From assembly GCA_963663775.1 (NCBI GenBank), contig OY760624.1:1178001-1242000 (forward strand): 64,000 nucleotides of DNA, in the 5' to 3' direction. A program made the position numbers and the translations under genes. Each line of letters begins with the position of its first letter. Position 1 is the stretch's first letter. This document shows positions 58,328-64,000 of this stretch, piece by piece. The notes beneath the pieces are model-generated. The model was not told where the DNA came from. It searched no databases and saw nothing but the letters and a program-made list of their open reading frames with translations. This DNA is from G963663775 sp963663775. Lineage in GTDB: Bacteria; Bacillota; Clostridia; Oscillospirales; Butyricicoccaceae.

Positions 58328-58354
58328 AAGGAGAGCATGTCGGCTTTTTTTAGA
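58328..58354. repeat. Right arm of the rnjA terminator hairpin, split by the IS
   Basis: Exact complement of 56752-56778. It overlaps the rnjA stop codon. In the pre-insertion sequence the loop was only 8 bases (TGCTGAAG). Confidence 0.85.
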
Positions 58355-60008
58355 TTTCCATAATAACAGGAAGAATCATTGGGCTGCGCTTTGTCTTTTT
58401 AAATAGATATTCACCAAGTTCATTTTTAAGTGTGCCCTTGATGCTGTTCCAATCATGAACATGTTGGTCGATGCATTTATCAAGTGCTTTTTGTGCGATT
58501 GTGCGCAGCTGCTCCATAAAATTATCGGATTCCTTGATATAGATGAAGCCGCGTGATACAATATCGGGACCTGCAATGACCACACCGCTTTCACGGTCCA
58601 TCGTGACAACCACTACTAAAAGACCATCTTCTGCAAGATGCTTGCGGTCACGTAAAACAGCGGTGCCGACATCTCCGATACCCAGTCCGTCCACAAGGAC
58701 ACGACCAGCAGGTACTGGATTGGCAAGGCGTGCAGACGCTGCACTGATTTCAATCGGGCGACCGATTTCGGAAATCAAGATATTTTTAGAGGAAACCCCC
58801 ATCTCGTGTGCCAGTTTTGCATGCATTTCCAAATGGCGGTGCTCTCCGTGAATGGGAATGAAATACTTCGGTTTACAGAGTCCCAACATGAGCTTTAGCT
58901 CTTCTTGGCAAGCATGACCAGAAACGTGAATGGCAGCATTGCGGTCATAAATCACCTCTGCACCCTTACGGGACAATTCGTTTATCATATTATATACGGA
59001 TTTTTCATTGCCCGGAATCGCGGAGGCAGCCAGTAAAATACGGTCACCTGGAATCACTTCCACCATTTTATGCGAAGCATACGCCATGCGATAGAGCGCA
59101 GACATGGTTTCGCCTTGTGAACCGGTTGAAACGATGACAATGCGTTTCTTGGGATAGCGGTTGATGGTATTGAGTTCAATCAGAACATTTTTATCATCAT
59201 GCAGATAGCCAAGCTCCATTGCGACACGAGAGATATTTTCCATACTGCGACCACAAATGGCAACCTTGCGTCCATGCCGTGCGGCAATATCAAAAACCTG
59301 CTGCAGACGATAGATGTTGGAGGCAAAGGTGGCGATGATGATACGCTCATCACAGTCCTTGAAAAATTTCTCAAAAGCAGCACCAACCGTTTGTTCGCTC
59401 ATGGTGTAACCTGGCCGCTCGACATTGGTAGAGTCGCTCATGAGCGCCAGAACACCTTGCTTGCCCAATTCGCCAAAGCGGGTCAAGTCAATCATTTGAC
59501 CGGATACAGGCGTTAGATCCACTTTAAAGTCTCCCGTGTGAATGACCACACCCAACGGCGTGGAAATCGCAATGGCAACAGTATCGGCAATGGAGTGATT
59601 GGTTTGAATGAATTCAATCCCAAAGCAGCCAAGGCGCATCGTATCACCCGCACGCACGTGATTCAGCTTGACTTTATCCAGCAGACGATGCTCGGTCAGC
59701 TTGTGTTCGATGATGCCACAGGTTAAGCGTGTGGCATAAATCGGGATGTTCAGCTCACGAATCAAGTAGGGAATGGCACCAATATGGTCTTCATGACCGT
59801 GTGTAATCAGTAGACCACGAACCCGATTTCGATGGCGTTTGAGATAGGTAATGTCTGGGATAACCAAATCCACGCCCAGCATATCATCGTCCGGAAATGC
59901 CAGACCGCAGTCCACCACAATGATGTCATTGCCAAATTCAAAGGCTGTCATATTCTTGCCGATTTCGTTCAGACCGCCAAGAGGCACAATTTTCAGTTTT
60001 TCTTTCAT
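58350..60008 (-). CDS. rnjA: Ribonuclease J
   Basis: RNase J is a metallo-beta-lactamase/beta-CASP nuclease with 5'-to-3' exonuclease and endonuclease activity, central to Firmicutes mRNA decay. The 552 residues contain the zinc motif THGHEDHIGA (His70, His72, Asp74, His75), DSTNVERPG and a C-terminal region. Which paralogue (J1 or J2) it is cannot be decided. The ribosome site GGAAAG is inside a possible small upstream ORF. Its terminator is disrupted by an IS. Confidence 0.95.
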   Translation of the reverse strand: MKEKLKIVPLGGLNEIGKNMTAFEFGNDIIVVDCGLAFPDDDMLGVDLVIPDITYLKRHRNRVRGLLITHGHEDHIGAIPYLIRELNIPIYATRLTCGIIEHKLTEHRLLDKVKLNHVRAGDTMRLGCFGIEFIQTNHSIADTVAIAISTPLGVVIHTGDFKVDLTPVSGQMIDLTRFGELGKQGVLALMSDSTNVERPGYTMSEQTVGAAFEKFFKDCDERIIIATFASNIYRLQQVFDIAARHGRKVAICGRSMENISRVAMELGYLHDDKNVLIELNTINRYPKKRIVIVSTGSQGETMSALYRMAYASHKMVEVIPGDRILLAASAIPGNEKSVYNMINELSRKGAEVIYDRNAAIHVSGHACQEELKLMLGLCKPKYFIPIHGEHRHLEMHAKLAHEMGVSSKNILISEIGRPIEISAASARLANPVPAGRVLVDGLGIGDVGTAVLRDRKHLAEDGLLVVVVTMDRESGVVIAGPDIVSRGFIYIKESDNFMEQLRTIAQKALDKCIDQHVHDWNSIKGTLKNELGEYLFKKTKRSPMILPVIMEI

Positions 60009-60018
60009 AATATTGATA

Positions 60019-60096
60019 TCACTTTCCTTTTCTGTCAGAGAGAGTATGGTATACGCGATACTGATAACTATCGCGTGAAAAAGAAAGGTAAGCCAT
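60019..60096 (-). CDS. Possible 25-codon leader ORF upstream of rnjA
   Basis: MAYLSFSRDSYQYRVY and nine further residues are encoded behind AAGGGGAG, ending 10 bases before the rnjA ATG. Its last codons contain the rnjA ribosome site. A CGCGATA/TATCGCG hairpin lies inside. It could couple translation, but length and sequence give no family, so it remains a guess. Confidence 0.3.
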   Translation of the reverse strand: MAYLSFSRDSYQYRVYHTLSDRKGK

Positions 60097-60411
60097 TGGA
60101 GACTCCCCTTCTAAATACTTTATATTTACCTGGTGTCGTTGATAGACAACAGGTTATTAGCGTTCTATACAGTAGCGCACCTCATGCCTAATGAAAAGAT
60201 TCAAGAGAAGGATGCGCAAATAAGACCATGCCCATTCTGTGCGTACGATGACAAGCGACATTCAAAATCCGAAGTGCAGCACACAGTGGTGCGGTGTCTT
60301 TTGCATTGTCTGACAAAAACCGGTTCGCAGGGCAAAAGCGGAGAAATATGGTTGCGGCTGCGAAGCGTCAAGACATAAGCAATTGTTTACAGTATAAACG
60401 AATCCATTATT
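60097..60411. other. Long leader or intergenic region upstream of rnjA
   Basis: No convincing gene lies here. A plus-strand frame at 60133-60378 has a CPFC pair but no good ribosome site. The stretch probably holds the rnjA 5' untranslated region. Confidence 0.4.
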
Positions 60412-60440
60412 AGTATACCATATTCGAGCGGCATTGTACA
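60412..60440 (-). promoter_or_regulatory. Possible promoter of rnjA
   Basis: On the minus strand TGTACA and TATACT are 17 bp apart, about 400 bases upstream of rnjA; it implies a long leader. Confidence 0.35.
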
Positions 60441-60538
60441 GACCTTTGTCTGCCTTTTAGTTTGCCCCTAAAACAGGCGCTTTAGTGATGCAAACCTAAA
60501 AAAATAAAGAGCCGGAAAATGTGCAGGAAAAGTATAAA

Positions 60539-60580
60539 TTTAACATATATTTTGTACGGTTGTACAAAATATATGTTAAA
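60539..60580. promoter_or_regulatory. 19-bp perfect AT-rich palindrome upstream of the 3D-domain gene
   Basis: TTTAACATATATTTTGTAC and its exact complement flank the 4-base loop GGTT. No T-tract follows in a way typical for a terminator. It lies about 45 bases before a consensus promoter, so it may be an operator or a cruciform-type element. Confidence 0.45.
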
Positions 60581-60625
60581 TAGACAGGCAAGTCATGATA
60601 GATAAACAGTTTTTTCAAAAAAGGT

Positions 60626-60654
60626 TTGACAAAACGGCAATCCTACTGTATTAT
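60626..60654 (+). promoter_or_regulatory. Promoter of the 3D-domain gene
   Basis: TTGACA and TATTAT are 17 bp apart, about 100 bases before the start. Confidence 0.7.
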
Positions 60655-60756
60655 GGTTTACAAGTTGGTAACAATACTAAAACAAGATGGCAACAATCTG
60701 TCATCCGACACACGGCAATCTGCTGTGTGAAACCCGAGATTGGAGAAGTTATTACA

Positions 60757-61470
60757 ATGTCAAAGCATTTTATTTGGACGCGCTTCGTTGCGCTTTTGGC
60801 AAGCTGCTGTTTATGCATCATGCCTGCGGCTGCATACAACGTGCAAGCCATGATTGCGCCGGTTGCAGTGCGCACCACTGGTGTGGGTACCGCAAATCTG
60901 GTCGAAGAAAATGTGGTTGATGAAGTCAACGCCACCATCAATGCGGTTACATCTGCGGCATCCTCAGAAGGCACAGTGCGCAGTGTTGCACAGGTAGATA
61001 GCGCTGCAGAGGCCGATGAAGCGGCAAAAGCACTGGCAGCTGAACAAGCGGCGGCTGCAGCAGCAAAGGCAGAGGCTGCGAGACAGGCAGCGGCACTGGT
61101 GTATGCCCCTTCGTATAACAGAACGGTGCAATATGTGCCCACGGCAGCCATTCCGGCATCGGTGCAGGCAAACGGCACATTGTTGGGCAAATATAAGCTG
61201 ACCTTTTATTGCGGCTGTGAACAGTGCTGTGGCAAGTGGAGCAACGGCATTACCAGCTCTGGTGTAACAGCGGCGGAAGGACGTACCATTGCGGTAGACC
61301 CGTCTGTGATTCCGATTGGCTCGAAGGTCTATATTGAAGGCTTCGGCGATTTCATTGCAGAAGATGTTGGTGGTGCCATTAAGGGCAATAAGATTGATAT
61401 TTATCTGAATGACCACTCTCGCTGCAATGATTTAGGCGTAAAATATGCAAACGTATTTGTAGTTCGATAA
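60757..61470 (+). CDS. Secreted 3D-domain protein (MltA/YabE-like cell-wall hydrolase)
   Basis: From the ATG at 60757 (GGAGAAG upstream) the 237-residue product has a signal peptide, an Ala-rich stretch with coiled-coil character (about 80-125) and a C-terminal 3D domain with the three conserved Asp: AVDPSVIPIGSKVYIEG, AEDVGGAIKGNKIDIY and the NDHSRC region. A CGCEQCCG cysteine cluster is typical of the clostridial type. The 3D domain is the catalytic double-psi barrel of lytic transglycosylases (MltA, YabE, RpfB relatives), so it probably remodels peptidoglycan. Confidence 0.9.
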   Translation: MSKHFIWTRFVALLASCCLCIMPAAAYNVQAMIAPVAVRTTGVGTANLVEENVVDEVNATINAVTSAASSEGTVRSVAQVDSAAEADEAAKALAAEQAAAAAAKAEAARQAAALVYAPSYNRTVQYVPTAAIPASVQANGTLLGKYKLTFYCGCEQCCGKWSNGITSSGVTAAEGRTIAVDPSVIPIGSKVYIEGFGDFIAEDVGGAIKGNKIDIYLNDHSRCNDLGVKYANVFVVR

Positions 61471-61514
61471 ACTTGTGTTTTGATACAAAAACGGTTCTCT
61501 TAGATAACAATGGG

Positions 61515-61551
61515 AAAGTCCGACATCTGTAAAGGATGTCGGACTTTTTTT
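61515..61551. terminator. Terminator after the 3D-domain gene
   Basis: A 13-bp perfect stem (AAAGTCCGACATC with GATGTCGGACTTT) ends in seven T residues in the plus direction. The convergent DUF4230 gene ends shortly after. Confidence 0.9.
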
Positions 61552-61600
61552 GATGAAAGAGGGGACGATAGGGTTGGTGCAGTGGACGTGTCCTCTGAAA

Positions 61601-62218
61601 TTATGTAATTTGAATGGTATAGCCCATTGTGTCAGACGCAAAGGACAGCAATTGGCGTACCGTGGTTTGGGCACGGGTCTGCGCCTCTGTCAACAAGCCA
61701 TTTTTGATGGCACGTGCTTCTATTTCTGCTTTTTGCGCTGCTGCAAAATCGGTGTAGTCACGAATGGTCAGTGGATTGAAGACACTATTGGTTTCATCGA
61801 AAATAACCAGACTGTCTTCATCCATTTCATGCGATAGAATTTTCGACTGCGGCAAGGAAATCAAAATGGTTTGCTCTTGCAGGGCAACAGAAATCTGTGA
61901 CGCATCAATGCCGGCCTTGATAACGCCGTCATAGGACAAAATAAAGCTTTTTTGGGTGAGGGGTACATTCCAACCGTAAAAGTCTACTTGGTTTTTGAAC
62001 TGTCCCATATTGGTATAATGATATTCTACGGTTGCAAGCTCGCTGATGGTATGCAGCCGTTCGGAAATCAAATCACTGGTTATCACGGGGGTGTTCTGCG
62101 CCTGCAGGTGGCGGTCATAGGCAATGCCTGCGGCAAACAACAGCAGCAGAAGGGCAAGCGAAAGCACCGCCTGCAAAATACGCACCTTTAACCGAGGGGA
62201 CGGAAGTCGTTGTTTCAT
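61601..62218 (-). CDS. DUF4230 family membrane-anchored protein
   Basis: The 205-residue product has one N-terminal membrane helix (about 13-33) and an extracytoplasmic alpha/beta region matching DUF4230 by recall (YHYTNMGQFKN, GVIKAGIDASQI). The molecular role is unknown. The ATG at 62218 has an AGAGAG-type weak ribosome site; the longer frame upstream runs into pyrC. It starts 25 bases after the pyrC stop, so both may be cotranscribed. Confidence 0.8.
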   Translation of the reverse strand: MKQRLPSPRLKVRILQAVLSLALLLLLFAAGIAYDRHLQAQNTPVITSDLISERLHTISELATVEYHYTNMGQFKNQVDFYGWNVPLTQKSFILSYDGVIKAGIDASQISVALQEQTILISLPQSKILSHEMDEDSLVIFDETNSVFNPLTIRDYTDFAAAQKAEIEARAIKNGLLTEAQTRAQTTVRQLLSFASDTMGYTIQIT

Positions 62219-62243
62219 ACTGTCTCTCTTTCTCGCAAGGGGG

Positions 62244-63506
62244 TTATAGCTGGCAATCTCCCATGATGACACCACGCACGGCACCACGCAGAGGCATGTC
62301 CACAAACGGAGAATTGGCGGACTTGGATTGGAAAGTTTGATATTGCACAGAAGCTTGCCAGTCGAGCAAGACCAGTTCTGCCGAATTGCCCACGGCAACA
62401 GCTTTTTGTGCAAGGCGGTATAATCGTGCAGGATTGCAGCTCATGCGTTCAATCAGCGCCATGGGGGACAAATGACCCGCCTGCACCAGATAAGTATTAC
62501 AGACCGAAAAAGCAGTTTCCAAGCCGATGATGCCAGAGGGTGCTTCACGGAATGGACGAGCTTTTTCTGCGGCGGTATGCGGCGCATGGTCGGTTGCAAT
62601 CATGTCCAGCGTACCATCCTGCAAACCTGCAATGAGTGCCAAACGATCCTGCTCGGTGCGCAGCGGTGGATTCATGCGTGCAAGGGTACCGTGGGTCAGC
62701 ACGTCCTCCTCGGTTAAGCTGATATGGTGGGGGGTGACTTCAGCAAAAATGTTTGCCCCCAGACGCTTTCCGTTACGAATCAACGCCACAGCGTTGGCAC
62801 TGCTGATGTGCTGAAACAACACAGCAGCACCCGTGCGCAGTGCGAGGGCAATGTCACGTGCCACCATGGCGTCTTCTGCCGCAGGCTTGGCACCCGGCAC
62901 CTCAAAATGCTGTGCTGCGGCACTGCCGAAGTTAACCCCGGGGGAGTCCACCAGAGCAGGGTCTTCTTCATGGAAGGATAGCAGCGCACCGCAGGCAGCG
63001 GCATGCTCCATCGCAGCGGCACACAGTCCGGCATTGGTTAAGTTGATGCCATCATCGGTGAAGCTGGCGGCACCCGCCGTAAGCAAGGTCTCAAAATCGG
63101 TCAGTTCCTTGCCCTGCAAGCCGTGGGTGACGGCGCATGCCTGCAAGATATGGATGGGAGCGGCTTGGGCACGGGATAAAATATCCTGCAATGTGGAAAC
63201 GTTGTCGCACACAGGCGAGGTGTTTGCCATACAAACCACCGTGGTGAAGCCGCCCGCCACCGCAGCGGCGGCACCTGTCAGCAGGGTTTCCTTTGCCGTT
63301 TGCCCAGGGTCACGGAAATGCACATGCACATCCACAAAGCCGGGGGAAACCGTGCAGCCTTGTGCATCAAGGGTCGGGCAGCCCTGCGGCGCCGTCAGCC
63401 GCTTGCCAATATCCTGAATGATGCCGTTATCATCAATTAAAATGTGCGCCACGGTATTCATACCGGTATAAGGGTCTAAAATGTGTCCATTCTCAATAAA
63501 TAGCAT
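62244..63506 (-). CDS. pyrC: Dihydroorotase
   Basis: PyrC closes carbamoyl aspartate to dihydroorotate in pyrimidine synthesis. The 420 residues show type I features: FVDVHVHFRDPG with zinc ligands His61 and His63, the ATDHAPHT segment and CMANTSPVCDN. AAAGGAG precedes the ATG. Its length and motifs suggest an active enzyme, not the inactive PyrC-like partner of some ATCases. Other pyr genes are not in the window. Confidence 0.95.
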   Translation of the reverse strand: MLFIENGHILDPYTGMNTVAHILIDDNGIIQDIGKRLTAPQGCPTLDAQGCTVSPGFVDVHVHFRDPGQTAKETLLTGAAAAVAGGFTTVVCMANTSPVCDNVSTLQDILSRAQAAPIHILQACAVTHGLQGKELTDFETLLTAGAASFTDDGINLTNAGLCAAAMEHAAACGALLSFHEEDPALVDSPGVNFGSAAAQHFEVPGAKPAAEDAMVARDIALALRTGAAVLFQHISSANAVALIRNGKRLGANIFAEVTPHHISLTEEDVLTHGTLARMNPPLRTEQDRLALIAGLQDGTLDMIATDHAPHTAAEKARPFREAPSGIIGLETAFSVCNTYLVQAGHLSPMALIERMSCNPARLYRLAQKAVAVGNSAELVLLDWQASVQYQTFQSKSANSPFVDMPLRGAVRGVIMGDCQL

Positions 63507-63532
63507 GGTGTTCTCCTTTGTGTGTGGGCAGA

Positions 63533-64000
63533 TTACATCAGATGGTCAAGTGTGACAACGGCAAAAAAGCGTTGGTCACGCTGCTGCAGGGCATCTTGGA
63601 TTTCTTGTCTTAAATGTTCACGTGCCGCACCTTTATAGTCGAACGGCACGACCACATCAAAAATCAGATTGATGCGATGCGCACCGTCTACAATACGAAA
63701 ATCATGCATGGAAAGCCGTTCGTCCATGGCATAGAGGATTTCATTTACTAAATCCCGCAGTTCGTTGACCCGCTCATCATTGACCGAAATGGGGTCCATG
63801 TGAATCACGAGATAAACCCCTGTTTTTTGCCAAACCAACTTTTCGGCTTCGTCGATGGTTTCGTGGATACGGATAAAATCGGCATCATCGGGCACTTCGG
63901 CATGGAGGGATGCCAAGGATTTGCCGACCCCATAATTGTGCACAATCAAGTCGTGCACGCCCAAAATACCATCCATATTGCGAATGATTTGTTCAATTTG
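63533..64000 (-). CDS. Cation diffusion facilitator, C-terminal part (partial)
   Basis: The visible 155 codons read into the window edge without a start. They match the cytoplasmic C-terminal domain of CDF zinc/iron/cobalt exporters (VHDLIVHNYGVGKSLASLH, VHMDPISVNDE type, IVDGAHRINLIFDVVVP). This domain has a ferredoxin-like fold that binds metal and dimerises. Membrane helices would lie beyond 64000. The metal cannot be told from this part. Confidence 0.9.
   Translation of the reverse strand, partial: QIEQIIRNMDGILGVHDLIVHNYGVGKSLASLHAEVPDDADFIRIHETIDEAEKLVWQKTGVYLVIHMDPISVNDERVNELRDLVNEILYAMDERLSMHDFRIVDGAHRINLIFDVVVPFDYKGAAREHLRQEIQDALQQRDQRFFAVVTLDHLM

Noticed and set aside
60133..60378. 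81-codon frame with a CPFC pair, vaguely like Lar-type proteins
   Set aside because: No good ribosome site, only one Cys pair, and it lies antisense in the probable rnjA leader.

Overview
This window is a chromosomal segment from an endospore-forming, low-to-mid GC member of the Clostridia. The evidence is spoIIE, two RNase J/T-box type Firmicutes signatures, SLH-domain surface proteins, strong TTGACA/TATAAT promoters and AGGAGG ribosome sites. The 16S rRNA reads like clostridial cluster IV, and from memory it resembles Butyricicoccus/Agathobaculum; a 16S search would settle this. No prophage, CRISPR array or plasmid functions were seen. One insertion sequence with clearly lower GC than its surroundings is present.

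Layout. 1-6.8 kb: start of an unidentified small gene, spoIIE and an SLH surface protein on the minus strand, then a single gene for a DUF4914 P-loop protein on the plus strand. 6.8-13.7 kb: a complete, tightly overlapping tryptophan operon trpEGDCFBA on the minus strand, with its own promoter and a T-box leader. 13.7-17.7 kb: a GIY-YIG/Nudix fusion coupled to an iron alcohol dehydrogenase (minus), divergent from a homodimer-type ABC exporter (plus). 17.8-20.9 kb: a small SLH protein, a cluster of DnaA-box-like sites, a ClpP-class TepA-like protease and a Gfo/Idh/MocA dehydrogenase. 21-25 kb: a two-gene heterodimeric ABC exporter with one degenerate ATP site. 25-28 kb: cheW and a chemoreceptor. 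28-36 kb: a glycosyltransferase with a helical-repeat tail, rpe, purL and truA. 36-42 kb: a MacA/MacB-like efflux set followed by an SLH protein. 42-48.5 kb: an alpha/beta hydrolase that lacks the nucleophile serine, a tautomerase-fold protein, birA, a YlmH-like S4 protein and a large SLH adhesin-like protein.

48.6-55.8 kb holds a complete rRNA operon with tandem promoters, tRNA-Ala and tRNA-Ile in the 16S-23S spacer, tRNA-Lys and tRNA-Glu between 23S and 5S, a 5S gene that seems to have its own promoter, a broken tRNA-Asn copy, and intact tRNA-Asn, tRNA(CAT), Trp, Asp and Thr genes. 55.8-64 kb: mntP, an IS3-family element, rnjA, a 3D-domain cell-wall protein, a DUF4230 protein, pyrC and the 3' part of a cation-efflux gene.

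The most notable observation is that the IS3-family element sits inside the loop of what was a perfect 27-bp hairpin, the apparent terminator of rnjA, with a 3-bp target duplication. Its two ORFs are joined by a canonical TTTAAAA -1 slippery site. Other points worth checking are the disrupted tRNA-Asn duplicate carrying a structured insert, the DnaA-box cluster, two long uncharacterised palindromes in front of genes, and the GIY-YIG/Nudix fusion.
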